Assembly (NCBI RefSeq): GCF_029211185.1
Contig: NZ_JARGDO010000015.1
Coordinates: 1-64,000 of the forward strand
Length of the DNA stretch: 64,000 nucleotides
Direction of reading: 5' to 3'
DNA from: Tessaracoccus caeni
GTDB taxonomy: Bacteria > Actinomycetota > Actinomycetes > Propionibacteriales > Propionibacteriaceae
Shown here piece by piece: positions 27,024 through 35,987 of the stretch. The position numbers and the translations under genes are program-made. The notes beneath the pieces were generated by a model. That model saw only the letters and a list, made by a program, of their open reading frames with translations. It had not been told where the DNA came from and made no database searches. Numbering within the stretch: the stretch's first letter is position 1; every line of letters begins with the position of its first letter.

Positions 27024-27500
27024 TCAGCTGGTGGAGGCGGGCATCAGGCAGGCTACCGCCATGGCGGCGACGCCCTCTCCTCGACCGGTGAGGCCGAGTC
27101 CGTCCGTGGTGGTGGCCGACAGGCTGACGTGCGCCCCGAGTGCCTCCGACATGACGCGTTCACCCTCGGCCCGACGCGGCGAGATCTTCGGACGGTTGCC
27201 GATCACCTGCACCGACACCGAGGCGATCTCGAAGCCCGCGGCCCGCACCCGGCGAGCGGTCTCGCGCAGGAACGACACCCCGCTGGCTCCCGCCCATTCG
27301 GGCTCCGCCGTGCCGTAGTTGGATCCCAGATCGCCCAGGCCCGCGGCCGCGAGCAGCGCGTCGCTGGCGGCGTGGGCGGCGACGTCGCCGTCGGAATGCC
27401 CAGCAAGCCCCAGGGGCTCGTCGGCGAAGTGCAGGCCGGCGACCCACATCTCGACGCCGGGTTCGAGACGGTGCACGTCGGTGCCGATGCCGACCCTCAC
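27024..27500 (-). CDS. ispF: 2-C-methyl-D-erythritol 2,4-cyclodiphosphate synthase
   Basis: MEP-pathway enzyme forming MEcPP. Metal ligands are in GTDVHRL and [25 protein letters not shown] and the C-terminal [17 protein letters not shown] motif are present. The GTG at 27500 overlaps the ispD stop (GTGA), so the two are translationally coupled. The protein is 158 aa, normal for the family. Confidence 0.95.
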   Translation of the reverse strand: MRVGIGTDVHRLEPGVEMWVAGLHFADEPLGLAGHSDGDVAAHAASDALLAAAGLGDLGSNYGTAEPEWAGASGVSFLRETARRVRAAGFEIASVSVQVIGNRPKISPRRAEGERVMSEALGAHVSLSATTTDGLGLTGRGEGVAAMAVACLMPASTS

Positions 27501-28258
27501 CGGTTGGTCCCGCGATGACGCGGGCGCCAGAATCGACGACCCGAATGGTGACCGAGGCTCGCACGGGTCAGCCACAAGGCTCGCGCCATCGAGAGATCAG
27601 CCGGCTCCGTAATCTTGATCCCCATCTTCGACCCCGGAACCAACGTGACCGGGTAGCCGTTTCGCTCGCAGCACGTGACGTCGTCCGTAAAATCCAGTCC
27701 ACGCTCGGCCATCGCCTCGTGGCTCTCAAGCAGGACAGCTAGGTCGAAACCCTGGGGCGTCTGGATCGCGCGTAGTCGTGACCGATCGACGGCATGATTG
27801 CTCTGCTCATCCTCGGACACTTCCCTGACGCTGTCAGCAACCGGAACCGCCGGGGTAACGGCAACAGCGCCACCTCTGACTGCATCGATGACGCCTTCAA
27901 TGACATAGGCCGGCATCAGTGGTCGCACAGCATCATGAACCAAGACGATCTTGGCCTTCGAGAGTTCTGGGTGGTTCTTCACCACATCGAGGCCGCGTTG
28001 CACTGACTGCTGCCTTGTCTCCCCTCCCGGCGTGGTGATCACCGGAATAGGTGTCCCTTGCAGCGCCGTGCGGTAGAGCTTCGACAGCTTCCCATTGATG
28101 ACCACGACGGCGTGGGTGCAGCCTCCCGCGGCCAGGCCCTCCACCGCGATACCGACCACTGCACGCCCCAAGATTCTCAGAGTGGGCTTCGGCTTAGTCC
28201 CGCCATATCGAAGCCCCAGACCGGCGGCGACAACAACAGCAACGACGGGCTCGGACAT
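27497..28258 (-). CDS. ispD: 2-C-methyl-D-erythritol 4-phosphate cytidylyltransferase
   Basis: MEP-pathway enzyme transferring CMP to MEP. It has the nucleotide-binding start [26 protein letters not shown] and [10 protein letters not shown] with [12 protein letters not shown]. It is 253 aa. In mycobacteria carD precedes ispD directly; here a polyol operon lies between them. Confidence 0.95.
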   Translation of the reverse strand: MSEPVVAVVVAAGLGLRYGGTKPKPTLRILGRAVVGIAVEGLAAGGCTHAVVVINGKLSKLYRTALQGTPIPVITTPGGETRQQSVQRGLDVVKNHPELSKAKIVLVHDAVRPLMPAYVIEGVIDAVRGGAVAVTPAVPVADSVREVSEDEQSNHAVDRSRLRAIQTPQGFDLAVLLESHEAMAERGLDFTDDVTCCERNGYPVTLVPGSKMGIKITEPADLSMARALWLTRASLGHHSGRRFWRPRHRGTNR

Positions 28259-28314
28259 GGCGCCAAGTATGCCACTGCAACCGACCCCAAATGCACCGCC
28301 CAGCAGTAAGCGCC

Positions 28315-29283
28315 CTACTCTCGTGCCGTTGCCATCGAGAGCACCGTGGCGGCAAGCGCCTCGTCCACCACCAGGATGTCGAAGGCCCCGGTGCGCAGCG
28401 CCCCGAGGACGCCAGGCGCCTTCTCCTTGCCTGCGGCGAGACCGGTGGCGATCTGCATCTCGCGAATCTCGTCGATGTCCGTGCCGATCACCCGCTCGGA
28501 TGCCGGAGGGCCTAGCGGATTTCCTTCGATGTCGAACAGGCGTCCGGCAAGATCACCCACGGGCTTCGCCCGGAGCACCTCGGACCACTCAGCCTCTGTC
28601 AAGTGCATCGCGTCGACTGTCTGCTTGCTGGTCTGGACGCCGAACGATCCGATACCGACGAACGCGAGGTCACAGTCCCTCGCCCGGGCCAGCGCTCCTC
28701 TGACCGTCGACTCAGACATCATGGCGTGAAACGTCGCCGCCGATTCAACGACGGCCGGGGCATCGAATCGCTCCGCAGATACGCCGCACTTCTCAGCGAG
28801 GGTCTGGATATAGGAGTTGCCGGACGGACCGGTATCGAGGAGAGGCATTCCCCCAACCAAGGGCGTCAGCTTGGTGGCAGAGCGAAGCGTCACCTGGGGA
28901 ATCGCCTCGACCAACTGGCCGACGGTGAACCCCCAGCTGAGCCCGATCCTTGTCGCCGTTGCGCTCCTTCTGGTGAAGACCTGACTGGCGAGTTGACCGA
29001 CGGCGCGCAGGCTCGCGCTCTCAGAAGAGGTCTCGGCGACCAGCGCCTCGCGCAGCCCGAACTTCCGCACCAGAGCGCGTTCGAGATCGCGATTGCGCGA
29101 AACGTGCTCATCACCGATGATGCGCACCTGAACGACTCCGAGTTCTCGTGCCTTGGCGAGAATTCGCGATACCCCCGAGCGTGAGAGTCCAAGACGTCGC
29201 CCTACCTGGCCTTGATCGAGTCCCTCTACGTAGTACATGCGCGCAGCGTCGATCAGGAGTTGCTGGTCACGCTTGGCAGGCAT
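28315..29283 (-). CDS. SorC-family transcriptional regulator
   Basis: A 322-aa regulator with an N-terminal helix-turn-helix (DQGQVGRRLGLSRSGVSRILAKAREL) and a SorC/DeoR-type sugar-phosphate-binding domain (LVGGMPLLDTGPSGNSYIQTLA; VGIGSFG; GDLAGRLFDIEG). It is 137 bp downstream of the SAF-domain dehydrogenase gene, separated by a terminator, and points the same way. It is the obvious regulator of the upstream polyol operon; the effector is probably a phosphorylated intermediate. Candidate operators lie at 35657-35691. Confidence 0.9.
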   Translation of the reverse strand: MPAKRDQQLLIDAARMYYVEGLDQGQVGRRLGLSRSGVSRILAKARELGVVQVRIIGDEHVSRNRDLERALVRKFGLREALVAETSSESASLRAVGQLASQVFTRRSATATRIGLSWGFTVGQLVEAIPQVTLRSATKLTPLVGGMPLLDTGPSGNSYIQTLAEKCGVSAERFDAPAVVESAATFHAMMSESTVRGALARARDCDLAFVGIGSFGVQTSKQTVDAMHLTEAEWSEVLRAKPVGDLAGRLFDIEGNPLGPPASERVIGTDIDEIREMQIATGLAAGKEKAPGVLGALRTGAFDILVVDEALAATVLSMATARE

Positions 29284-29362
29284 TGTGTCCTCCTAGGCCA
29301 CCTTCCAAGGTGGGTACGCGAGCCAGTGTGCAGAGTACTCGGTCTTTGCGCAAATTTGTGAA

Positions 29363-29402
29363 GATGGGTGGGGTTCCGAGAACACCTCGGGCCCCACCCA
29401 TC
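29363..29402 (-). terminator. Terminator of the polyol operon
   Basis: GATGGGTGGGG (29363-29373) pairs with CCCCACCCATC (29392-29402), with an inner CCGAG/CTCGG stem. It is 18 bp after the dehydrogenase stop and is followed on the minus strand by TTCACAAATTTG. Confidence 0.7.
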
Positions 29403-29420
29403 ACAACTCGCCTGAGTGAC

Positions 29421-30728
29421 TCAGTTTCCGATCACCCCGCGCTGGATCAAGGAGTCCTGCAGCCGGCGCATGGCGACGATCGGACGCGTCTCATCGATCT
29501 CAAGGTCGGCGTAGGTGATGATCTCGTCCTGGCTCTTGGCGACCTTGAGACGGCTGTGCTGCAGCAGCCCGATCGGCACGGCTCCTAGCTCGCCGGCCTT
29601 CTCGGCGGGGATCGCCCAGCCGTAGAAGTGGTTGCCGCCCAGGCCCTCCAGCGTCGTTTCCGGCTCGAGGTCACCCTTCGCCCGCCCGACAACCTCCGTG
29701 CACGCGTAGCGGGACTGGAAGTCCGAACGACGATTAAGGACCGCTTCCCCGATGGACAGGTGGGCCTCGATGGACGCAATGTGCCATGGCCGGAACAACA
29801 GGTAGTAAGGCCCTTTGCCCAACTTCAAGTAGTCGAGCTCGTGAGTCACCACTTCGGACTCCGACTTCACGATCACGAAGATGCCCGGCGCGACATCTCC
29901 TGTCACATACTCGACGACGGGGCCCTTCTCGAAAGACAGGATGCCACCATCGGCCGCAGGAATCAGCTTGGTCGCCAGATCCTTCAGCATGATCTCCTGG
30001 CCGTGCATGCCATCGACTTCCACAGGGAAGTTGGTGGCGTTAGACAGCGCCGCCATCTCCAACTGGGTCTTGGTGCCGTCGGTGAACTCCGTCAGCATGC
30101 GCGGGCTCATCTTCTTGCGCGCGGCCTCCTCCTCGTTGTCCGCAGGCACTGAATGGATGATGTTGACGTTGTTCTTGCCCTTGCCCGCACAGATCACGGT
30201 GAGGCCGAGGTCTTCGGCATACTCGACGAGCTTCAGACACTCGACCGGCTCGTCGCCCCGCATCACGGTGTAGACAGAGTTGCCGGCGTTGGCCATGCTG
30301 CTCAGCAGCACCCCGACGGTGATGTCGGCCTCGACGGTCATCAAAGCCACATCCTTGCTCCGAGTGATGCAGGTGTAGGCGATCTGCGCAGCGATCTCCG
30401 GAACGCCGGAAACCTCCACCACGATATCGACCGGCAGGTCTGGCATCCGCAGCCCGTCCCGGATCACCACAGCCTTGCCATGGGAGACCGCCTCGGCGGC
30501 AGCCTCCAGGTCGTCGCCCGCGACCACGACGTCATCGCGGCCGGCGTTGCGCAGCGCGGACTCGGCCTTCTCCATGAAGATGTCGGCGACCGCCACGACG
30601 GCCAGGCCCGGCGCCTTTTGGATGGAAGCCACGAGGCCGGAGCCCATCTGGCCGGCGCCGACGACGCCGACGTAGACGGGGCGCCCCAGCTTCTGCTGAC
30701 GTTCGAGGAGGCCCTTGGTGTAACCCAT
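29421..30728 (-). CDS. NAD(P)-dependent SAF-domain dehydrogenase (COG4091-like)
   Basis: A 435-aa protein resembling homoserine dehydrogenases in its Rossmann domain (VGVVGAGQMGSGLVASI near residue 20; IVVEVSGVPEIAAQIAY) but ending in a SAF domain (residues about 330-420). It is probably a dehydrogenase or oxidoreductase for a polyol-derived carbon acid or phosphate, acting in the cytoplasm. It lies in an operon with glucitol-type PTS genes, an aldolase and a TIM-like isomerase. The exact reaction is unknown; homoserine metabolism is unlikely given the context. Confidence 0.82.
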   Translation of the reverse strand: MGYTKGLLERQQKLGRPVYVGVVGAGQMGSGLVASIQKAPGLAVVAVADIFMEKAESALRNAGRDDVVVAGDDLEAAAEAVSHGKAVVIRDGLRMPDLPVDIVVEVSGVPEIAAQIAYTCITRSKDVALMTVEADITVGVLLSSMANAGNSVYTVMRGDEPVECLKLVEYAEDLGLTVICAGKGKNNVNIIHSVPADNEEEAARKKMSPRMLTEFTDGTKTQLEMAALSNATNFPVEVDGMHGQEIMLKDLATKLIPAADGGILSFEKGPVVEYVTGDVAPGIFVIVKSESEVVTHELDYLKLGKGPYYLLFRPWHIASIEAHLSIGEAVLNRRSDFQSRYACTEVVGRAKGDLEPETTLEGLGGNHFYGWAIPAEKAGELGAVPIGLLQHSRLKVAKSQDEIITYADLEIDETRPIVAMRRLQDSLIQRGVIGN

Positions 30729-30753
30729 TTTTCTCTTCTTTCTACGTAGGGAT

Positions 30754-31185
30754 TCAGGAGGTCGCGGGGGTTCGACGTGCCCGCAGCACGCGTGACGTCT
30801 TGGTCTTCGGCAGTGGCTTGGCCGGCGCCGTCTGGGCGAGAGCCATCTCGACGGCCGCCTTGGAGGGCTTCCCTTTCACCCGCTCGACGGCGCCCTCCAC
30901 CGGCCCGAGCAGCGCTGGTGCGAGACGGAACCGCGCGAACACGCTGAGCCCGGACAGCTTCGACGCGGCGACGATCTCCCGGCGCATCATGTCGACCACC
31001 AGAATCACGATCGCTCCGCCGCGCCAGGTTCGCCCCCGTCCGGAGACGAGCCGCAGATGCTCGCCGCTGTTGTCCTTCAAAACCCTGTTGAGTTCGCGGA
31101 CGTAGGCTCTCTGCTGGAAGTAGGTGAGGAGGACCCCGAGCAGCATGGCCACGATCAGGATCGCGGGAAACTTCCAGTCCGGCAT
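30754..31185 (-). CDS. gutM: GutM-like operon activator
   Basis: A 143-aa protein with one N-terminal membrane segment (FPAILIVAMLLGVLLTYFQ) and the GutM core GRGRTWRGGAIVILVVDMMRREIVAAS. GutM proteins accompany glucitol PTS operons and were first described as activators, although many carry this membrane helix. The ATG at 31185 follows the srlB stop by one base, so it is coupled; it is preferred over an upstream in-frame start inside srlB. Confidence 0.85.
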   Translation of the reverse strand: MPDWKFPAILIVAMLLGVLLTYFQQRAYVRELNRVLKDNSGEHLRLVSGRGRTWRGGAIVILVVDMMRREIVAASKLSGLSVFARFRLAPALLGPVEGAVERVKGKPSKAAVEMALAQTAPAKPLPKTKTSRVLRARRTPATS

Positions 31186-31186
31186 C

Positions 31187-31558
31187 TCATGCCTCGCTGA
31201 AAGAGATCGTGCTCCCAACAGCCGGCGTGTCGTATGCGGGCCCCGTCACTTTGATGGCCCCAGGCAGCAGGGTCTGCTGCGGTTGGTTCACGTACAAGAC
31301 GATGTGCCCGAGGGCGGTGAGGTTCTCGCACGCCCGATCACCGACCTCATCGAGCGTGTAGGTCTGCCCGGCAAAGTGGAAGAGATCTCCCGGCCGGAGA
31401 GTACGCGAGAGCGGGCTGGCGCCCTCGTGAACGACGCTGAACTCGGCCAGGGCATCGGGAACCGGATGGCCGAAGAGGATGAGGACGCCGGCCTCGATCA
31501 TGCCGCCGGCTTCACTTCCCACGAGGCTGGCAGTGGTGCTCCAAAGGGTGTTGGACAT
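31187..31558 (-). CDS. srlB: PTS glucitol/sorbitol-type IIA component
   Basis: A 123-aa IIA protein of the glucitol family that passes phosphate from HPr to the IIB domain. It has ILFGHPVPDALAEFSVVHEG, with a candidate phosphorylated His, and GHIVLYVNQPQQTLLPGAIKV near the end. It lies after an intercistronic hairpin that follows srlE. Confidence 0.88.
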   Translation of the reverse strand: MSNTLWSTTASLVGSEAGGMIEAGVLILFGHPVPDALAEFSVVHEGASPLSRTLRPGDLFHFAGQTYTLDEVGDRACENLTALGHIVLYVNQPQQTLLPGAIKVTGPAYDTPAVGSTISFSEA

Positions 31559-31594
31559 GGATGTTGTCCTTTCATGAGGATGTTTGAAATGAGT

Positions 31595-31619
31595 GGCGGG
31601 CGTCCAAGAGACGCCCGCC
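31595..31619 (-). other. Intercistronic hairpin srlE-srlB
   Basis: GGCGGGCGTC (31595-31604) and GACGCCCGCC (31610-31619) form a 10-bp perfect stem with a 5-base loop, 8 bp after the srlE stop. No T-run follows. It may protect the upstream mRNA or attenuate srlB. Confidence 0.6.
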
Positions 31620-31626
31620 GCTAGGG

Positions 31627-32646
31627 CTAGACCAGAAGGAAAGACACCAGGTAGGCAAAGGCGACCGCGAGGGGCGAGGTCACCATGCGGGTGAACAGGA
31701 TGGCGGACACTCCCACCGACACGGTTTCCGGCTTTGCCTCACCCAGAGACAGACCGACAGGGATGAAGTCGCAACCAACCTGACCGTCGATGGCGAACAG
31801 CGTCGGCAGCGCGTATTGGACGGGGAGCGCACCGGCGCCGATCTGAGTGCCCATCAGCACACCGACCACTTGAGCGATCGCCGCACCGGGGCCAAGGATC
31901 GGCGACAGCAGCGGGATCGCAACGATGAAGCCGAGCAGCAGGAGGCCGAGCGGATTGCCCGCCAACGGCGCCACCCAGTTGGCCAGCACATTCGACACGC
32001 CCGTGAAGTTCACGATGCCGATCAGCAACGCGACGTAGGCCATGAACGGCAACACGGTCTGCATGATGATCTGCAGGGCCTGGCGACCGGACGACAGCAG
32101 CGTGTTGATGACGTAGCCGATGAAGTTGCCGAAGCGCACGACGAGGGACATGAAGCCACCCTTCTCCGCCTGGGTCTGGCTCACCGTCTTGGGTCGCGCC
32201 TCCGACGCAGCTGCCGCAGCCGCGGCCTTCTCCTGCGCCGCATCGTTGGCAGCCTGGGCGGCATTCACATCGACGGTGCTGGCCACGCTGATCTGATTGA
32301 CACCGACATCGGAGACGAAGATGTCCGGCGTGATGAACTGCGCCAGCGGCCCCGTGGGCGAACCAGGGTAGACGTCCACCGTCGGGATGCGCTTCTTCGG
32401 GTACACCCCGATCCGCGCGGTACCACCGCAGTTGATGACGACGGCCAATACGCGGGAGTCCTCGACGTGGTTGTTGAATCCGTCGACGGCCTCGCCGCCG
32501 CACAGCTCCGCCATGCGCGCGGCCACGGCGTGCACCCCACCGCCGGTGACAGAGAGGATGACGTTCTTCTCGTCGGTCGGGGTCAGGACGAGTCCGTCTC
32601 CCCAGCCGCCGGAACCCTTGACGACCTTGATCGTTTCGTAGCTCAT
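31627..32646 (-). CDS. srlE: PTS glucitol/sorbitol-type IIBC component
   Basis: A 339-aa protein with an N-terminal IIB domain (residues 1-165) and a C-terminal membrane domain. The phosphocysteine is probably the Cys in AVVINCGGTARIG, followed by PKKRIPTVDVYPG. An Ala-rich linker near 175-190 leads to membrane segments such as LQIIMQTVLPFMAYVALLIG and LGLLLLGFIVAIPLLSPIL. It transports and phosphorylates a polyol together with SrlA. The start at 32646 overlaps the srlA stop (ATGA). Confidence 0.9.
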   Translation of the reverse strand: MSYETIKVVKGSGGWGDGLVLTPTDEKNVILSVTGGGVHAVAARMAELCGGEAVDGFNNHVEDSRVLAVVINCGGTARIGVYPKKRIPTVDVYPGSPTGPLAQFITPDIFVSDVGVNQISVASTVDVNAAQAANDAAQEKAAAAAAASEARPKTVSQTQAEKGGFMSLVVRFGNFIGYVINTLLSSGRQALQIIMQTVLPFMAYVALLIGIVNFTGVSNVLANWVAPLAGNPLGLLLLGFIVAIPLLSPILGPGAAIAQVVGVLMGTQIGAGALPVQYALPTLFAIDGQVGCDFIPVGLSLGEAKPETVSVGVSAILFTRMVTSPLAVAFAYLVSFLLV

Positions 32647-33248
32647 TCTGCAACCCCCTGGATGTGGCCGGCGGCATACGCCTCGTCGTAGCGCTGGAAG
32701 GTCTCTTGATGCCCACCGCGCTTGATCAGGTACCCGGTCATCCACTGAGTGGCGATGCCGCGGAAGAGGATGACGACAAGGCCGGTGAGGAAGTACAGGA
32801 TCGCCAGAGTGGCGTACTTCTCAGGGGCTGCCGTCATGACGCCGGCCGATACGCCGGCCCAGACGAAGATCTCACCGGCGTTCGCGTGCGGGAACAGCGC
32901 TGTGATCGGGTGGCAGAACGACACGGTCGCGTCGTAGAAGGCGGGCTTGTAGCGCTCCGGTAGGAACCGGCCGAAGGTGTAAGCCATCGGGTTGGTCAAC
33001 AGCAGCATGGACAGGAACGGCATGATCGTGTAGCGGGTGACGGCCCAGCGGCCCGCCCACTTGACGGCGCGTGTGACGCGCTCCTCACCGATCCAGGTTG
33101 TGATGGCATACATTGCGGTCAGCATGACCATGAGCAATGGCACGATGCCGGTCACCAGGCCTGTGAACGAGGTTGCGGCCTCGTTGAACAGCCCGATGAA
33201 ATGCTCGGCAAACCACGTGATGGCTTTCATCACCGGGTTGTCTCCCAT
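32643..33248 (-). CDS. srlA: PTS glucitol/sorbitol-type IIC2 component
   Basis: A 201-aa membrane component with LVTGIVPLLMVMLTAMYAI, FLSMLLLTNPMAYTFGRFLPERYKPA and LAILYFLTGLVVILFRG, all typical of SrlA. The ATG at 33248 is preceded by AGGAG. It overlaps srlE by 4 bp and the two form the membrane channel. It probably has its own processed or internal transcript, given the 219-bp gap and hairpin upstream. Confidence 0.9.
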   Translation of the reverse strand: MGDNPVMKAITWFAEHFIGLFNEAATSFTGLVTGIVPLLMVMLTAMYAITTWIGEERVTRAVKWAGRWAVTRYTIMPFLSMLLLTNPMAYTFGRFLPERYKPAFYDATVSFCHPITALFPHANAGEIFVWAGVSAGVMTAAPEKYATLAILYFLTGLVVILFRGIATQWMTGYLIKRGGHQETFQRYDEAYAAGHIQGVAE

Positions 33249-33467
33249 GGGGACTCCTATGTCTATAAGTGGGATCTCATTTGAACGCCGACGGTGCACC
33301 TTCCTCAGCGGCACCGCCCTCGGCTAGGGCTAGGTCTCTCCTCCTCTTCTTTTCGCTCTTCTTTTCGCATGGGGCGGGCCCATCGCTGCCATAGCAGCTC
33401 CCGGTGGGGCCCGTCCTTCGTTCCTTCGTCGTTCCGCGTGCCCCCCACAGAGTTCGGGGCACCGGGA
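33249..33467 (-). other. Intercistronic region with large hairpin
   Basis: No gene is seen. CGGGCCC (33375-33381) pairs with GGGCCCG (33407-33413) around an inner GCTGC/GCAGC stem (33385-33389/33394-33398). It lies between yjbQ and srlA and could separate expression of the enzyme and transporter parts of the operon. Confidence 0.55.
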
Positions 33468-33998
33468 TCACTCGCCGATGATGGTCACCTGACACCGACG
33501 CCCACGGGCGCGGGCACGATCCCAGTCGGCGAAGAAGATGTAGCCGGTGACACCGAACCCGAGTTCGCCGTCGATCACGGGGAAGACCTGGCTGCTACCC
33601 ATCAAGTTCGCCTTCAGGTGCGCATCGGCGTTGAGCAACTGGCTGCGATCCCCGCCTGGTAGGTATTCCTTCGCACTGGGCCAGCTCTCGACCGCGACGA
33701 AGTGCTCCTCCCCCGGGTAGTTGTATCCATCGGCGGGTGGGAAGCCCTGCTGATCAGGAACGATCTTGCCCAGGACGTTGTTGAGATCCTGCTGAAGGAA
33801 ATCGGTGCCGTCTTCCAGTCGATCGTGGGCCCACTCGTCGTAGTAGACCGAGCAGGTGGTGTGCGGGGAGATCACCGCGCAGATCCCGTTGGCGATGCCG
33901 CTCTCGGCCACCGCGCGGCGGACATCGCCGGTGATGTCGACGAAGCTGGGGGTGCCGCCGTGCGAGGTCAGCGACAGCGTGGTGTGGTGCACGGTCAT
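33468..33998 (-). CDS. YjbQ family protein (UPF0047)
   Basis: A 176-aa member of the YjbQ/UPF0047 family. It has FVDITGDVRRAV and the conserved ISPHTTCSVYYDEW with the family His and a second acidic site, and GFGVTGYIFFADWDR near the end. YjbQ proteins show weak thiamine-phosphate synthase activity in vitro but their real role is uncertain. Its place between the aldolase and the PTS genes argues for a function in phosphorylated polyol metabolism. Confidence 0.88.
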   Translation of the reverse strand: MTVHHTTLSLTSHGGTPSFVDITGDVRRAVAESGIANGICAVISPHTTCSVYYDEWAHDRLEDGTDFLQQDLNNVLGKIVPDQQGFPPADGYNYPGEEHFVAVESWPSAKEYLPGGDRSQLLNADAHLKANLMGSSQVFPVIDGELGFGVTGYIFFADWDRARARGRRCQVTIIGE

Positions 33999-34012
33999 GG
34001 TGGTCGTTCTCC

Positions 34013-34861
34013 CTACTTGGTGGTGGCCAGGGTCTTCACGAACGCCTCCACATCCGCCTCGACGCCCTTGCGAGCGGCAGCGGCCAGATTGGAGAACAGG
34101 ATGACGTTGTCGTCCTCGATGAGCGGAACGACGGCGTCGTAGGCCGCCTTCGCGGCGTAGGTGTAGTAGTTGATCTTGCGCACGCCGTGCCGGACGCTCT
34201 CCCGGTACTCCTCATCGGTCAAGCCCGAACCGCCGTGCATGACGATCGGCACACCGGTGTCGCGGCGCAGCGTCGCGATGAGCTCGTAGTCGAGCTTCGG
34301 CTTCTGCCGGTAGACGCCATGCACCGTGCCGAAGGAGGCGGCCAGGCAGGTGACACCGGTCGCCCGCACGAAGTCGCGAGCCACCGCAGGGTCCGTATAC
34401 AACGACTCGTCCGCGACGCCCTGCGACGGGTCGCCGTTCTCGTTGCCGGTCATCATGCCGATCTCGCCCTCGACCCCGATGCCGCGCTCACTCGCCAGGT
34501 CGACGACCTCGCGCGTGACCCGCACGTTGTCCTCGTAGCTGCGGTGGGAGCCGTCGATCATGCACGAGTTGAACCCGATGTCCAAGCCCTTCTTGATGTA
34601 GTCGATGTCGTCGCCGTGGTCGACGTGCACCACGAACGGAGCCGAGGACCGCTTTGCCAGCTCCACCATCACGGGACCGATCTCCTCGATGCCGACGATG
34701 CCCTCATGCACCTGCGCGAACTGCAGGATGATCGGCACGCCGGTACGCTCCCCGACGTCGATGGTGGCCAGCAGCGCCTCGAAGAACGGCGTGTTGATGG
34801 CAGCCAGCCCCACATTGTTGTCTTCCGCGTAGGCGAGCGCCTCGCCGAGTCCGATGAGCAT
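34013..34861 (-). CDS. Class II ketose-bisphosphate aldolase
   Basis: A 282-aa zinc-dependent aldolase of the fructose/tagatose-bisphosphate family. Zinc ligands and the catalytic site are in PFVVHVDHGDD (the first His pair), EGEIG, ASFGTVHGVY and VMHGGSGL; INYYTYAA is near the end where the family has INVxT. The HVDHG and FGTVHG changes relative to HLDH and GTxHG suggest a substrate other than fructose 1,6-bisphosphate. It lies 12 bp after the TIM-like gene. Confidence 0.88.
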   Translation of the reverse strand: MLIGLGEALAYAEDNNVGLAAINTPFFEALLATIDVGERTGVPIILQFAQVHEGIVGIEEIGPVMVELAKRSSAPFVVHVDHGDDIDYIKKGLDIGFNSCMIDGSHRSYEDNVRVTREVVDLASERGIGVEGEIGMMTGNENGDPSQGVADESLYTDPAVARDFVRATGVTCLAASFGTVHGVYRQKPKLDYELIATLRRDTGVPIVMHGGSGLTDEEYRESVRHGVRKINYYTYAAKAAYDAVVPLIEDDNVILFSNLAAAARKGVEADVEAFVKTLATTK

Positions 34862-34873
34862 TGCCGTGTCCTT

Positions 34874-35569
34874 TCAGGCTTTGTTCTTGTGGTCGGCGAT
34901 CGCCGTGAACATCTCGGTGAGGATGGCGCGCCAGTCCGGGTGGCTCACGATGCCGCTGGTTCCACCCGACCCATCGGCGCCTTGAGAGAGCACCCGCGCC
35001 ACGTCAGCCCCAGTGCTCACCCCGGCGGCCTGGATCACCAGGATTGACGGATCGACGTCCTTGACGATCCGGGTGGTGCGCTCGATGTAGTCGCCGGCAT
35101 CCATCTGGCCGGTGCCGATGTTGGCGGTCGGCTCACAGATCATGACGTCGGGCCCCATGCCTGCGATCGCCTTGCACTGCGCGTCGGAGTCGGCGCACAC
35201 GATCGTCGCCAACCCGACCTCACGCGCCCGCCGGATGGTTTCGTCGAGCACCGCGAGCGTCAGCGAATGCTCTGCGTGGTTCAGCACCACCGCCCGCGCC
35301 CCGGCTTCACGCAGGGAGTCGGGGAGGATGTGCCCCATCCCGCGGCCCTTGACGATCGGGTCCATGTGCTGGGCGGTGACGACGAGGTGCTGGGTGTTCT
35401 CAGCCACCATCCGCAGATCGACGTGCTGCGCGGTGAAGATCACGTCGATGCCGAACTGGGCCGCCAACTCGTCCGTGAGGCGGGCCAGCTCGAGGGTGTC
35501 CTGACTCCCCAGATATGCCTTCGGATTGACGATCAGGAAGGGGGACCGAACCACCTGCTGTCTGGACAT
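34874..35569 (-). CDS. Triosephosphate isomerase-like protein
   Basis: A 231-aa TIM-barrel protein. It starts with FLIVNPKAYLGSQ, where classical TIM has a catalytic NxK; here NPKAY keeps Asn and Lys. It has LNHAEHSL in place of GHSERR, so the catalytic His is kept, and ICEPTANIGTG in place of AYEPVWAIGTG, with the catalytic Glu. The C-terminal phosphate loop appears as GGTSGIV. The shortened form resembles the tetrulose-phosphate isomerases (LerI/DerI group) and archaeal-type TIMs. It is the first gene of the polyol operon; the ATG at 35569 follows AGGAG. Confidence 0.82.
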   Translation of the reverse strand: MSRQQVVRSPFLIVNPKAYLGSQDTLELARLTDELAAQFGIDVIFTAQHVDLRMVAENTQHLVVTAQHMDPIVKGRGMGHILPDSLREAGARAVVLNHAEHSLTLAVLDETIRRAREVGLATIVCADSDAQCKAIAGMGPDVMICEPTANIGTGQMDAGDYIERTTRIVKDVDPSILVIQAAGVSTGADVARVLSQGADGSGGTSGIVSHPDWRAILTEMFTAIADHKNKA

Positions 35570-35656
35570 GAACACCTCTCCTCTGAGATCAGCACATATT
35601 TTCATCTATGTGAACGAAGTTGCTAAACCCAGATGGTTCCACGTCCCGTGACCAAT

Positions 35657-35691
35657 AGCAATAAGTTGCATCGCATGAGCAAGTATTTGCT
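35657..35691 (-). promoter_or_regulatory. Paired operator-like repeats upstream of polyol operon
   Basis: AGCAATAAGTTGCA (35657-35670) and AGCAAGTATTTGCT (35678-35691) are two inverted repeats with AGCAA/TTGC arms whose centres are 21 bp apart, two helical turns. They lie about 90-120 bp upstream of the first gene and are candidate SorC-family binding sites. Confidence 0.5.
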
Positions 35692-35772
35692 TATCTCAGC
35701 GTCTGGTGCACCTGACTACGGCCTACGGCGGGCTCGCGGCAGCCAGGTGAGCCCAAAGATCCGCGTCTCCCT

Positions 35773-35940
35773 GGGATCTGTTGCGGAGGTGGTGGCCGTA
35801 GCGAGCGGCGTCATGGTGCGTCAGATGCAAGACACAGGAGGAAGGAGCTAATGGTGCCCACCTTCGACGACTGCAACGAAGCAGATGGCGTGCCAGGGCG
35901 TCGCGTGAGTCAAGCCACTTCCACTTTCGCAACAGACCCT
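35773..35940. mobile_element. MITE with IS5-like ends, copy 1
   Basis: The ends GGGATCTGTTGCGGAGGTGG and CCACTTTCGCAACAGACCC are inverted repeats, and the interior is nearly the same as the reverse complement of 57537-57700. It contains AGGAGGAAGGAG before an ATG (35851), a short frame that is open through the right end. The ends resemble those of the IS at 48479-49482. Confidence 0.8.
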
Positions 35941-35956
35941 AGTCCTGGACACGAAC

Positions 35957-35987
35957 AAGGGCGGTGGGAGAAACTCCCACCGCCCTT
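35957..35987 (-). terminator. Terminator downstream of carD
   Basis: A 14-bp perfect stem AAGGGCGGTGGGAG/CTCCCACCGCCCTT with a 3-base loop. It ends 36 bp beyond the carD stop. Confidence 0.8.
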
